In this document: positions 34,778 to 43,692 of the stretch, piece by piece
Position numbering within the stretch: position 1 is the stretch's first letter
How the letters are laid out: each line of letters starts with the position of its first letter
Assembly (NCBI GenBank): GCA_033763335.1
Contig: JANRKU010000137.1
Coordinates: forward strand, 1-64,000
Length of the DNA: 64,000 nt
From: GCA-2794515 sp033763335
GTDB taxonomy: Bacteria; Chloroflexota; Anaerolineae; Aggregatilineales; Phototrophicaceae
Direction of reading: 5' to 3'
The notes under the pieces: model-generated
What the model saw: only the letters and a program-made list of their open reading frames with translations
The model's database searches: none
What the model was told of the DNA's origin: nothing
Made by a program: the position numbers and the translations under genes

Positions 34778-35353
34778 ATGCTAGATGCGACCAAACCAGT
34801 AACCATAGACGAATTTTGGGCATTTGTGAATCTCCCAGAAAATGAAGATAGACGCTGGGAACTAATTAATGGAGAGATTGTAGAGATGCCACCATCAGAT
34901 AAAATCAATTCATTTATAGCAAGTCTGATAAATCATTTTTTAATGACATATATCCTTGCTAATAAATCGGGTTATATGACAACGGCAGATGGTGGTTATA
35001 GAATTGGTCGCAGTGTGCTACAGCCTGATGTTGGATATATTAGTAAAGCGCGTTCTGGTGGATTGAAAGGCAATTTTTATGAAAATGCACCTGATTTGGC
35101 GGTAGAGGTGGTGTCTGTTAAAAGTGAAAAAGAAGAAGATGCTTTCCGCAAGGCACACCGCTATTTAAGTAATGGGACGCGCATGGTGTGGGTGGTTTAT
35201 CCTGATGATAAAACGGTGTATGTGTGTTTGCCAAAAGTGGATGGTGGCATGACTGTAGATGTATTTGATACAACGATGACCTTGAGTGGCGGGGATGTGT
35301 TGCCCAATTTTAGCCTGCCAGTAGCCGATATTTTCCCAGAAGATGAAGAATAG
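34778..35353 (+). CDS. Uma2-family nuclease (DUF820), copy 1 of three in tandem
   Basis: A 191-residue Uma2 protein with a PD-(D/E)xK-type fold. Core motifs are LQPDVGYISK and APDLAVEVVS, followed by a helix and a WVVYPDDK strand. The N-terminal segment is of the TIDEFWAFVNLPENEDRRWELINGEIVEMP type. Uma2 proteins are widespread in Cyanobacteria and Chloroflexota and often multiply; their biological role is not settled. It differs more from the next two copies than they do from each other. It is divergent from hisS. Confidence 0.88.
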   Translation: MLDATKPVTIDEFWAFVNLPENEDRRWELINGEIVEMPPSDKINSFIASLINHFLMTYILANKSGYMTTADGGYRIGRSVLQPDVGYISKARSGGLKGNFYENAPDLAVEVVSVKSEKEEDAFRKAHRYLSNGTRMVWVVYPDDKTVYVCLPKVDGGMTVDVFDTTMTLSGGDVLPNFSLPVADIFPEDEE

Positions 35354-35392
35354 CCATATAATAGGTGTAACGCCTAGCGAATTGGAGTATTG

Positions 35393-35962
35393 ATGATGTT
35401 AGATGTGACCAAAATGATGACAGTGGATGAGTATATGGTATTTGTCAGTTTGCCAGAAAATGACGACAAATATTTTGAACTGAATCATGGGGAGATTGTC
35501 GAAATGACACCACCAAGCGCATTGCATGTTCGGATTACAGGTATTATTTTTGCATATTTATTCAATTATGCAGAACCACAAAATTTAGGATTTGTGTTTG
35601 GTGATAATTGCGGCTATATCTTATCTAAATGGCGGTTAGTCATTCCTGATGTGTCATTTGTGGCAAAAGGGCGTTTAAGTGAGCCGTTGCCTCATTTATT
35701 ACCCTTAGCGCCAGATTTGGCAGTAGAGGTGATTTCGCCTAGCAATACCATCACGGAAATGAATCAGAAAATAGAAGACTATTTCAAATATGGCACAAAA
35801 ATTGTGTGGCTTGTCTATCCAGAAATAAAAACGGTAGATGTGTGGCATCAATTAGAAGATGGCACATTGACCAAACACAAATTTGAAATACAAGATACAC
35901 TTTCTGGTGAGGATGTATTGCCTAACTTTACCTTGCCTGTCGCAAAAATATTCCCCCAATAA
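35393..35962 (+). CDS. Uma2-family nuclease (DUF820), copy 2
   Basis: A 189-residue Uma2 protein with core motifs VIPDVSFVAKGR and APDLAVEVISPSN and a terminal VLPNFTLPVAKIFP. The ATG at 35393 is preceded by TTGGAG; a TTG three bases upstream is also in frame. The leader CGCCTAGCGAATTGGAGT and the first 40 or so codons are nearly identical to those of copy 3, so the two arose by recent tandem duplication that included the translation start region. Confidence 0.9.
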   Translation: MMLDVTKMMTVDEYMVFVSLPENDDKYFELNHGEIVEMTPPSALHVRITGIIFAYLFNYAEPQNLGFVFGDNCGYILSKWRLVIPDVSFVAKGRLSEPLPHLLPLAPDLAVEVISPSNTITEMNQKIEDYFKYGTKIVWLVYPEIKTVDVWHQLEDGTLTKHKFEIQDTLSGEDVLPNFTLPVAKIFPQ

Positions 35963-36018
35963 TAGCAAAATGAGTGTATAATAATCTATAACATGCCTAG
36001 CGAATTGGAGTGTTGGTG

Positions 36019-36591
36019 ATGTTAGATGTGACCAAAATGATGACGATAGATGAGTATATGGTATTTGTCAGTTTGCCAGAAAACGATGATAAATATTTTG
36101 AACTGAATCACGGGGAGATTGTTGAAATGGCACCACCAGCTACCATACATTCATATATTGTTATGCGTTTATCAAAGAGCTTGTGTAATTTTGTTGACGA
36201 AAACGACTTAGGTTTTGTGTTTGGTGATAATACAGGCTATGTCTTATCGAAATGGCGTTTGGTACTTCCTGATGTGTCGTTTGTTGCCAAAGGACGTTTG
36301 AATTTTCCATTGCCTGATTTAATTTCTGTAGCGCCAGATTTGGCAGTAGAGGTGATTTCGCCTAGCAATACCCATCGTGAAATGACCAACAAAATGGAAG
36401 ATTATTTGACATATGGCACAAAAATGGTGTGGTTTGTGTATCCAGAAGATAAAGTGGTAGATGTCATTCGTAAAACTGAGGATGGTGGCTCGTATAAACG
36501 GCGCTATGGTGTGAATGATACCCTCACTGGCGAGGATGTCATCCCAAATTTTAGCTTACCAGTGGTGAAAATTTTCCCGACAGGGGCATAA
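36019..36591 (+). CDS. Uma2-family nuclease (DUF820), copy 3
   Basis: A 190-residue Uma2 protein with core motifs LPDVSFVAKGR and APDLAVEVISPSN. Its N-terminal third is nearly identical to copy 2 and the middle diverges (HSYIVMRLSKSL against HVRITGIIFAYL). The ATG at 36019 follows the shared CCTAGCGAATTGGAG leader; in-frame GTG and TTG codons lie just before it. A loose GGGGCAT/ATGCCCC pair at 36583-36612 follows the stop, between this gene and the convergent DinB-like gene. Confidence 0.9.
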   Translation: MLDVTKMMTIDEYMVFVSLPENDDKYFELNHGEIVEMAPPATIHSYIVMRLSKSLCNFVDENDLGFVFGDNTGYVLSKWRLVLPDVSFVAKGRLNFPLPDLISVAPDLAVEVISPSNTHREMTNKMEDYLTYGTKMVWFVYPEDKVVDVIRKTEDGGSYKRRYGVNDTLTGEDVIPNFSLPVVKIFPTGA

Positions 36592-36625
36592 TTCATCTAT
36601 CATCATGCCCCATGATAAAAATCGC

Positions 36626-37222
36626 TTATGCTTTCATTTTTGCGGCAATGGCTTGGTCATGTACATCACGAAATTGAGCAAAATGTGCATCCTCGTGCAT
36701 GAGTCCCATTAAAAATGCAACAATCGCATTATATTCCCCAAATTTATTGACAAAATTTTCTGACATTTCACGGGTGACATCCAAAAAGGGTGCATCGGGG
36801 AAAGTTGCCAGATAACCGAGCCGTATACGCCGACTTTCTTCGAGCCGTTGCACACATTGGGCTTTAGTGGTAACAGTTTTCCATTCGGTTTCGTAGCGCA
36901 GGCGCGGTTCTTTGGGGTAGGGGATGCCACGCGCCAAAATAGAGGCAAATGCGGCACTTTCTTCGCTACTAGCGGTCACATGCACCACCAAATGAGCAAG
37001 ACTCCAGCCAATTTTTTCTTCGCCTTCTTTGGCATAGGGGTCATCGGCAAGTGGGTCTATGGGGTCAAAGGTTATATCGGCATCATCACAATCAGCGATA
37101 ATATTCAAAATAATATCTATACTGGCATTCGTCCATTGGCGGAGGTCATCTACAGTAATATCTTTGGCAAAATCGGCTAATTTGATGTCATTATTTCGCA
37201 CAGGGGTAAAATCAAGTTGCAT
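36626..37222 (-). CDS. DinB-like four-helix-bundle protein
   Basis: A 198-residue protein resembling the DinB/YfiT superfamily. Likely metal-site His residues appear in SLAHLVVHVTASSEE and in LMGLMHEDAHFAQ. Members include thiol-dependent S-transferases and other poorly characterised proteins. It is convergent with the Uma2 genes and divergent from the Fe-S oxidoreductase gene. An RBS (GGAGA) lies just upstream. Function not predictable from sequence. Confidence 0.75.
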   Translation of the reverse strand: MQLDFTPVRNNDIKLADFAKDITVDDLRQWTNASIDIILNIIADCDDADITFDPIDPLADDPYAKEGEEKIGWSLAHLVVHVTASSEESAAFASILARGIPYPKEPRLRYETEWKTVTTKAQCVQRLEESRRIRLGYLATFPDAPFLDVTREMSENFVNKFGEYNAIVAFLMGLMHEDAHFAQFRDVHDQAIAAKMKA

Positions 37223-37451
37223 GGGGCATTATCTCCTAGATAACGATAAAAATACTTTATATAGACGCTATCATGTGGGCATATTTTACAAGAATAATTG
37301 CATTTCGTGGTCATATAGGTTAAAACTAGGTTTGTCAGTGTAGACCAATTCTTAAAACTGAGTGGCATAATCGAATTGACTTGGGTACAATGGCAAAAAT
37401 AGTGTAATTGAATGACCATTTGATTAATTTTTTGAAATAAGGATTTTGACC

Positions 37452-39497
37452 ATGCTTACGCCTGTTGAACAAATGTTATTCGTTTTTTTGGCGTTGTTGG
37501 CAGTTGGTGCAACCGTTCACGGCTTTAATGAGATGTATCTCATTATTAATCGTGGTACAGGAAGTTTGCGCCTCAACAATTTGCCTGCCCGTCTTTGGAA
37601 GGCGCTAACGGTTTATCTTACCCAAAAAACTACCCTCAAAACCCGTCGCCTATCGAGCCTAATCCATTTAGGAATTGTATGGGGATTTACCTATTACTTT
37701 TTAGTGAATGCGGTAGATGTATTAATCGGATTTATCCCCAATTTTGAAGATACCCTCAAGAGTTTTGGCATTCTTTATGACCTGTTTCGCTTAGGCGCAG
37801 ATACCCTTAGTATTGCCGTATTGGGCGGGGTTGCCTATTTTATTGCACGGCGCTTTTTCTTGCCAAATAAAACAGAATTAAAATACCACGATAATGTATT
37901 GCTCCATCCCCGTGTAAAAGTGGGTGCTATTTCTGTGGATTCGCTCATCGTTGGTTGTTTTATCCTCAGCCATGTGGGGGCGCGTTTCTTAGGTGAAGCG
38001 GTATTTGTCGCCCAACATGGTACAGATGCGTGGATGCCATTTGCATCCTTAGTAGCACCCTTATTTGGGAGTGTGAGCGCCGATGGGTTAGAGGTGCTAC
38101 GGCATTTCTTCTGGTGGATGGCATTGGGTGGTATCCTCATTTTTACCCCCTATTTCCCCTATACCAAACATGCCCATTTATTTATGGCTCCATTGAATTT
38201 TCTCACCAAGCCAGAACGCACGTCATTGGGTGAGATGAAACCACTCGATTTTGAAGATGAAAAGATAGAACAATTTGGTGCGAGCAAATTAGAGCATTTG
38301 CCCAAGACCAGTATTTTCGATGGCTTTGCTTGTATCATGTGTAATCGCTGTCAGGATGTGTGTCCTGCTTATGTCACAGGCAAAGAACTTTCCCCATCGG
38401 CGCTCGAAATCAACAAACGCTATGCCATGAAAGACCAAATGGGTGGCTTGGCGAATGGCGAACCGAGTCCACAAGAATTGATGGGCTGGGTGATTAGTGA
38501 ATCGGCTGTATGGGCGTGTACGACCTGCGGTGCTTGTGTGGATATTTGCCCTGTGGGTAACGAACCCATGCACGACATCCTCGAAATTCGCCGTGATGCG
38601 GTACTGATGCAAGGCAATTTCCCTGCCGATTTGCAAAAAGCCTTTAAGGGCATGGAACGTCAGGGCAATCCATGGCAAAACAGTGAACCCCGCTTCAATT
38701 GGGCAAAAGGGTTGGAATTTCCTGTCCCGACCCACGAAGAAAATCCCAATTTTGAAATTTTATATTGGGTGGGATGTGCTGCTAGTTATGACCCACGCGC
38801 ACAATTAACTGCCCGCGCATTGGTCAAAGTATTGCATAAAGCAGGTATCAATTTTGCCGTGTTGGGCGATGCCGAAACCTGTACAGGTGATTCTGCTCGT
38901 CGCGCAGGCAAAGAAGATATTTATCAACAACTGGCTATGCAAAATGTCGAAACCCTCAATGAGGTCAAACCACCGCGTATTGTGGTGACATGCCCTCATT
39001 GCTATCAAAATATTGGCAAGGAATATCAACAATTTGGTGGGGATTACGAAGTCGTCCATCATACCGAATTGATTGAAGAACTGATTGCCGCAGGTCGCAT
39101 TCCAATGGATGCCCATCCCAACAAAATGCCCAATGTCACCTTCCATGACCCCTGTTATTTGGGACGGCATAATGATGTGGTGGATGCCCCGCGTAATGTG
39201 CTAGAAAGCATTGGTATTGCGACTGTCGAAATGCCTCGCAACAAGAAAAATTCCTTCTGCTGTGGTGCTGGTGGGGCGCAATTTTGGAAAGAAGAAGAGC
39301 ATGGCACAAAAGCAGTCAATATTGACCGTTACGAAGAAGCCAAAGCTACTGGCGCAGAAATCGTAGCGGTTGGATGTCCCTTCTGTATGCAGATGTTTAA
39401 TTCTGCCCAAGCCTCTACCGATGGTGGTCCAGAAGTGAAAGATATTGCCGAGATTATCGCAGACCGTATCACCATCAGCGTGCCTGCGGGTGACTAG
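37452..39497 (+). CDS. Membrane-bound Fe-S oxidoreductase (HdrD/GlpC-like)
   Basis: A 681-residue protein. The N-terminal 250 residues contain about six membrane segments, resembling the haem b-binding nitrate reductase gamma type. Two [4Fe-4S] ferredoxin sites follow (CIMCNRCQDVCP and CTTCGACVDICP). The C-terminal half has two CCG-type domains, with CPHCYQNI, FHDPCYLGRHNDVV, SFCCGAGG and CPFCMQMF. This architecture is used to link cytosolic thiol, ETF or other donors to the quinone pool; the partner is not in the window. The start at ATG 37452 follows AAGGA; a TTG at 37446 is also in frame. Confidence 0.9.
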   Translation: MLTPVEQMLFVFLALLAVGATVHGFNEMYLIINRGTGSLRLNNLPARLWKALTVYLTQKTTLKTRRLSSLIHLGIVWGFTYYFLVNAVDVLIGFIPNFEDTLKSFGILYDLFRLGADTLSIAVLGGVAYFIARRFFLPNKTELKYHDNVLLHPRVKVGAISVDSLIVGCFILSHVGARFLGEAVFVAQHGTDAWMPFASLVAPLFGSVSADGLEVLRHFFWWMALGGILIFTPYFPYTKHAHLFMAPLNFLTKPERTSLGEMKPLDFEDEKIEQFGASKLEHLPKTSIFDGFACIMCNRCQDVCPAYVTGKELSPSALEINKRYAMKDQMGGLANGEPSPQELMGWVISESAVWACTTCGACVDICPVGNEPMHDILEIRRDAVLMQGNFPADLQKAFKGMERQGNPWQNSEPRFNWAKGLEFPVPTHEENPNFEILYWVGCAASYDPRAQLTARALVKVLHKAGINFAVLGDAETCTGDSARRAGKEDIYQQLAMQNVETLNEVKPPRIVVTCPHCYQNIGKEYQQFGGDYEVVHHTELIEELIAAGRIPMDAHPNKMPNVTFHDPCYLGRHNDVVDAPRNVLESIGIATVEMPRNKKNSFCCGAGGAQFWKEEEHGTKAVNIDRYEEAKATGAEIVAVGCPFCMQMFNSAQASTDGGPEVKDIAEIIADRITISVPAGD

Positions 39498-39514
39498 ATT
39501 CGTATAGTATGTAG

Positions 39515-39544
39515 TGCGGGACGATATACACGAATCGTCCCGCA
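39515..39544. repeat. Palindromic element after the Fe-S oxidoreductase
   Basis: TGCGGGACGAT and ATCGTCCCGCA pair perfectly around ATACACGA. It lies between convergent genes and could also act as a terminator stem, though no T-run follows. Confidence 0.6.
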
Positions 39545-39560
39545 TAGACATATTGCTGTA

Positions 39561-39977
39561 TTATTTTGGTGGATGAAGACCTGTTTCAACCCAAATTTTT
39601 CGCGCCCCAACCATATCTACATCATTCATTTGGAGTTGTTCAATGGTTGCACGACCAATAGGTGTTAATCCAATCATGATTGTACCTGTTTCATCCCATT
39701 GAAAATTGCTATACCATATTTGGGTGCGCGGATTGAATAATCGCTGTAACGTATTCGTTTGAGGGTCAATCGCCCGAATGACATCCTTTTTATTGGCATT
39801 GCATGGACGACATGCCACACATAAATTATCCGAATCGGTTTTACCACCTAAACTAACGGGCATGATATGGTCAATCTCTAATGTAATAATGATTGCCTTT
39901 TGTGCTTGACAATATTCACATCGGCGCTTGGCACGCAAAAATACTTGTTGACGTAACGTTTCTGGGATGTAGGTCAT
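39561..39977 (-). CDS. HNH endonuclease domain protein
   Basis: A 138-residue protein with an HNH nuclease domain. The motif runs CEYCQ, then EIDHIMPVSLGGKTDSDNLC and ACRPCNANK, giving a zinc knuckle from two CxxC pairs, the His of DHI and the Asn of DNL. The C-terminal 60 residues are unrelated to HNH. Its start overlaps the preceding gene by ATGA, so the two are translated together. It may be a selfish or defence-related nuclease, or a repair enzyme; nothing decides this. Confidence 0.85.
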   Translation of the reverse strand: MTYIPETLRQQVFLRAKRRCEYCQAQKAIIITLEIDHIMPVSLGGKTDSDNLCVACRPCNANKKDVIRAIDPQTNTLQRLFNPRTQIWYSNFQWDETGTIMIGLTPIGRATIEQLQMNDVDMVGARKIWVETGLHPPK

Positions 39978-40336
39978 AGGGTTTCCAAAAAGGTGTCTAC
40001 ATCCACACCATGCTGTTTCAATGTGAGTAAGGCTTGAGAACGCCGTATGATAAATTGCCGATATACGGTTAACAAGGTTTGTAGTTCAGCATCATTCTGT
40101 GCCGTTAATTTACCCGCTTTGCCCAATTGAGTTAATTCAGCCAACCGCGCATCATCCTCTGGATGGAACGGCTCATGCACAATTGCCCATAATGCCTCAT
40201 CGGATAGTGTCTCAAACGCCGATAGGTCGGCAGAGCCGACTTGCTCTGCTTCGCGGTGTTGGATTTTTTGTTTGAGTTGTGCCAATTGGTCTTTGCTTAG
40301 GGTGTCTATCGCTTCAAGAATTTCTGGAAAGGTCAT
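39974..40336 (-). CDS. Small helical partner of the HNH protein
   Basis: A 120-residue acidic, helical protein with no recognised domain. The N-terminal part (EILEAIDTLSKDQLAQLKQKI) is coiled-coil-like. The 4-bp overlap with the HNH gene implies a functional pair. It could be an antitoxin-like or targeting partner; this is inference from gene order alone. Confidence 0.7.
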   Translation of the reverse strand: MTFPEILEAIDTLSKDQLAQLKQKIQHREAEQVGSADLSAFETLSDEALWAIVHEPFHPEDDARLAELTQLGKAGKLTAQNDAELQTLLTVYRQFIIRRSQALLTLKQHGVDVDTFLETL

Positions 40337-40590
40337 GGTATCACCTCCAAATTTGTTTGTTATTCATCTCACTACATTATATACGGAATAACGGCTGTAG
40401 AGCATCTTTGTCGGTTCTAAGCGAGTGTATTTCAGATTCAGGATAGATATTTCCTACTTTCTTCATAATTTGTAAAAAATGATTGATTTTCACTTGCGTA
40501 AAATGGCAACTTTCGCTAAAGTGCTATATATACAAGTGAAGAGGAGTCAGGCATAGTTTGCCCCTATTGGGCAATTTGCGCCGAATAAAT

Positions 40591-41700
40591 ATGAGACGAC
40601 CATTATTTTTTCTATTTGTTACTTTGATGCTGTTGCCATCTATTGTGATTGCACAGGCTGTCAATAATACTTGCCCCGATATTGTCAATACTGCCTTAGA
40701 ATCGGCAGATGCGATGTGTGGCGATTTGGAACGCAACGAAATTTGCTATGGCAATTTTAACCTCAGTGCTACCCCGCAAGATGGCATTGATAATTTCTAT
40801 TTCGACCGTGTGGGCGATAAGGTGAGCGTCAATGACCTATCCACACTCCAATTAAGCCCGATGGATGAATCTACGGGTGAATGGGGCGTGGCGGTGATGT
40901 TGTTACAAGCCAATTTGCCCAATACACTGCCCGGTCAAAATGTGACGATTATCCTTTTTGGCAATGTTGTCATTCAAAATGCCACTACCCAAGAACAAGT
41001 CGAAAATGGCGAATTTAGCCCCATGCAAGCCTTTTATTTGACCACAGGCATTGGTGACTCTAATTGTGCCGAAGCGCCCGAAAGCGGGATGCTCGTCCAA
41101 ACCCCAGAGGGTGTTGGCGAGGTGAATTTTGTGGTGAATGGTGTTGAAGTGGCGATGGGGTCTACCGTGATGTTCCAAGCCCCCACCGATAACGAACTCA
41201 CAGCCACCACTATCGAAGGCGCGGCGGTGTTGAAGGTAGATAACCAATCTTATCCGGTCTTAGCAGGTACACGATTTGGTGTCCAACGCTTACCAGAAAA
41301 TGTGCGTTTTATCCCTATCCCCAATTTGCCAGATGCGTATGCCCTAGAGAGTGTTCAGGCGCTCCCGCTCAATTTGCTCTCACGTCCGATAACGATTGCG
41401 ACCCCATTGGATAAAACGGCATTGGCAGACTTGCAAAATCGGATTGATAACGGGCTTCCATTATGTGGAACACCCCCATTCCCTCCTTGTGAAGATTTAA
41501 TTCCATCATTGGGCGGGGCAGGGTGTGTATTCCCAGAAAGCTACGAAGGTAATGTTGTCCCAGATGAATTAGCCGATGTTCCCATCTGTGAAGCCTCTGA
41601 GTTTTATGTGCCAGCAGAGGAAGGGATGCGAAATCCGCCTGCTGTTGGAAGTCGCTTGCCTGCCCCGCCATCAAATGATGATGATGATGACGATGATTAA
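40591..41700 (+). CDS. Secreted FecR-like Cys protein, paralog A
   Basis: A 369-residue secreted protein with a signal peptide (MRRPLFFLFVTLML..IAQA). The N-terminal third has conserved Cys (NTCPDIV, AMCGD, EICYGN). The middle contains a FecR-like beta segment (NFVVNGVEVAMGST followed by a matching VLAGTRFGV strand). The C-terminal third adds more Cys (PLCGTPPFPPCEDL, CVFPESYEG, ICEASEF) and ends in a run of Asp. The start at 40591 was chosen at the signal-peptide Met; a TTG-initiated frame opens at 40558. It is a tandem paralog of the next gene and ends in the same terminator. Function unknown; export is likely. Confidence 0.8.
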   Translation: MRRPLFFLFVTLMLLPSIVIAQAVNNTCPDIVNTALESADAMCGDLERNEICYGNFNLSATPQDGIDNFYFDRVGDKVSVNDLSTLQLSPMDESTGEWGVAVMLLQANLPNTLPGQNVTIILFGNVVIQNATTQEQVENGEFSPMQAFYLTTGIGDSNCAEAPESGMLVQTPEGVGEVNFVVNGVEVAMGSTVMFQAPTDNELTATTIEGAAVLKVDNQSYPVLAGTRFGVQRLPENVRFIPIPNLPDAYALESVQALPLNLLSRPITIATPLDKTALADLQNRIDNGLPLCGTPPFPPCEDLIPSLGGAGCVFPESYEGNVVPDELADVPICEASEFYVPAEEGMRNPPAVGSRLPAPPSNDDDDDDD

Positions 41701-41721
41701 TCATCTGTAATTCAGATTATC

Positions 41722-41752
41722 AAAAGCGAGTGCGATATGCCTCGCTTTTTTG
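41722..41752 (+). terminator. Terminator of paralog A
   Basis: AAAAGCGAG and CTCGCTTTT arms around a loop TGCGATATGC, followed by Ts. The same arms and loop recur after paralog B. Confidence 0.85.
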
Positions 41753-41853
41753 ATTTTAGATGCAAAATTATTGTAAAATGCAGTAACTTGGCTTGCCCAA
41801 AAACGGTAAATGAGCGTAAATTAAAATTGATGAATTACGCTGAGGTAAAAAGT

Positions 41854-43521
41854 ATGAAAAAACCACTGTTTTTTATGATTGTTACACTTTTGCTTTTACC
41901 ATCCATTATCATCGCACAAGCAACTGCCACCACTTGCCCCGATATTGTCAACATTGCTATTGAGGCGGCGAATGAATTATGTGAAGGTCTGGAACGCAAC
42001 AGCATTTGTTATGGCAATTTTAAGCTCGATGCAACCCCACAAGATGGTGTAGAGCGTTTTTATTTTGACCGTGTGGGCGATATTGCCAGCGTGAATGACC
42101 TCGCCCGTCTGGAAATGAGTCCCATGAAAGAAGATGTGGGTGAATGGGGTGTGGCAGTGATGGCATTACAAGCTAATTTGCCCAATACACTCCCCGGTCA
42201 AAATGTGACCTTCATCTTGTTTGGGGATGTTACTCTCGAAAATGCCACGACCCAACAACAAGTCGAAAATGGCGAATTTAGCCCTATGCAAGCCTTTTAT
42301 TTGACCACAGGTATTGGTGATTCCAATTGTGCCGAAGCGCCCGAAAGCGGGATGCTCGTCCAAACGCCCGAAGGGGTTGGCTCGGTGAATTTTGTGGTGA
42401 ATGGTGTCGAAGTGGCGATGGGGTCTACTGTGTTTTTTCAAGCCGAGACACCAGACCAATTGATAGGGTCAACTGTGGAGGGGGCGGCTACCTTCACGGT
42501 TGATGATGAAACATATCCTATAGTGGCAGGCACACGCTTTGGGATAGCAGAATCAGACGATGACGGTGGTTTTGAACCATTGATGGATGCCCCAGAATCG
42601 TATGAATTAGAGGGCTTTGAGGCGTTGCCATTGGATTTATTGGAGCGCGAAATTGAAATTGAACCGCCATTTGATGAAGCACAATTAGAAGAATTACAAC
42701 GTCGCATTGATGAAGGGCTTCCCTTATGTGGTGAAGAACCATTCCCACCATGTGAAGCGTTGCCAGAGGTTTTGGGTGGTATAGACTGTATTTTCCCAGA
42801 AGCATTTGAAGATAATATTGTCCCAGACGAATTGTTGGCGAATCCTATCTGCGAAGCCTCTGCGTTTTTTGTTCCTATACCTGTAATGCCGATAGAAGGG
42901 GTCAACTGTGTGCTTGAACAAGCACCTAATGAAGAAAATTCGTTACCCCTTTGCTCAGATTTAGCATCTAAAATTGAAGAGCAATTGCAATGTGTGATGC
43001 GTCCGCCAGCAGGGGAAGAATTACCAGAAGGCGAAACCCGTCCATTCTGTGATGAATTGGCTATTCAACCGCCATTAGATTGTGTGATGCGCCCACCAGC
43101 AGGGGAAGAATTGCCAGAAGGCGAAACCCGTCCATTCTGTGAAGGGGAATTTGTACCACCCTTAGAGGGATGTGTGATGCCACCCGCCCCAGGTGAAGAA
43201 TTGCCAGAAGGCGAAACCCGCCCCTTATGTGAGACAAATTTACCACCTGTGGATGACCGTACTTGTATTATGCGTCCCGGTCCCAATGACCCACCATTGC
43301 CTATTACCGAAACCCGTCCTTTCTGCGAAGAAGGAGATGTGACACCACCCCCGCCAACAGATACTACGGGTAATGGTGGGAATGTTATCCCACCACCTGA
43401 CCCCACCCCAACCGAGGATGTTCCACTAGAGACACTCCCGCCACCACCCGATAATCTCTTACCGCCTGATAACCCGCCCCTGATGACACCCGATATTTTA
43501 CCCCCGCCAATTGGCAATTAA
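41854..43521 (+). CDS. Secreted FecR-like Cys-repeat protein, paralog B
   Basis: A 555-residue secreted protein. The first 330 residues are closely similar to paralog A: signal peptide, TTCPDIV, SICYGN, the FecR-like NFVVNGVEVAMGST segment and the Cys-bearing C-terminal part. Unlike A, it carries four or five repeats of about 30 residues, each CVMRPPAGEELPEGETRPFC-like with two Cys. A Pro-rich tail follows. The ATG at 41854 has GAGG at 41842-41845; the frame is open upstream to 41737. Possibly a surface or matrix protein whose repeats form disulfides. Partner unknown. Confidence 0.8.
   Translation: MKKPLFFMIVTLLLLPSIIIAQATATTCPDIVNIAIEAANELCEGLERNSICYGNFKLDATPQDGVERFYFDRVGDIASVNDLARLEMSPMKEDVGEWGVAVMALQANLPNTLPGQNVTFILFGDVTLENATTQQQVENGEFSPMQAFYLTTGIGDSNCAEAPESGMLVQTPEGVGSVNFVVNGVEVAMGSTVFFQAETPDQLIGSTVEGAATFTVDDETYPIVAGTRFGIAESDDDGGFEPLMDAPESYELEGFEALPLDLLEREIEIEPPFDEAQLEELQRRIDEGLPLCGEEPFPPCEALPEVLGGIDCIFPEAFEDNIVPDELLANPICEASAFFVPIPVMPIEGVNCVLEQAPNEENSLPLCSDLASKIEEQLQCVMRPPAGEELPEGETRPFCDELAIQPPLDCVMRPPAGEELPEGETRPFCEGEFVPPLEGCVMPPAPGEELPEGETRPLCETNLPPVDDRTCIMRPGPNDPPLPITETRPFCEEGDVTPPPPTDTTGNGGNVIPPPDPTPTEDVPLETLPPPPDNLLPPDNPPLMTPDILPPPIGN
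42991..43350 (+). repeat. Four tandem 90-nt repeats in paralog B
   Basis: Two near-identical 90-nt units (42991-43080, 43081-43170) are followed by two diverged units of about 90 nt. Each encodes two Cys 19 residues apart, joined by a Pro/Glu-rich spacer. A still weaker unit lies before them near NCVLEQAPNEEN. Confidence 0.85.
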
Positions 43522-43538
43522 TTGATAAGAAATAGCCC

Positions 43539-43566
43539 AAAGCGAGTGCGATATGCCTCGCTTTTT
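43539..43566 (+). terminator. Terminator of paralog B
   Basis: AAAGCGAG and CTCGCTTT arms around TGCGATATGC, followed by Ts; the same sequence as after paralog A. Confidence 0.8.
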
Positions 43567-43692
43567 GATTTCACTCATCAAGTATTAAATCCAATGTAGC
43601 CAATTTTGGGCAGAATCGGGTAAACTTAGAGAATGAACAGACACAATCGCTTAGTGATGAACTTTTCATCCTAAAAATAGAGGACAAATGTT

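Noticed and set aside
36583..36612. GGGGCAT/ATGCCCC pair after the third Uma2 gene as another family repeat
   Set aside because: Arms of 7 bp are separated by about 16 bases with no family flank or palindromic centre; too weak to call.
40559..40575. TTGCCC/GGGCAA hairpin upstream of paralog A
   Set aside because: A 6-bp stem with a 5-nt loop in the leader is too small to claim regulation.
43065..43517. Open frame on the minus strand through paralog B's repeats, rich in Gly/Ser
   Set aside because: It mirrors the Pro/Glu codons of the real plus-strand gene, has no signal or RBS and follows the repeat period, so it is a shadow.
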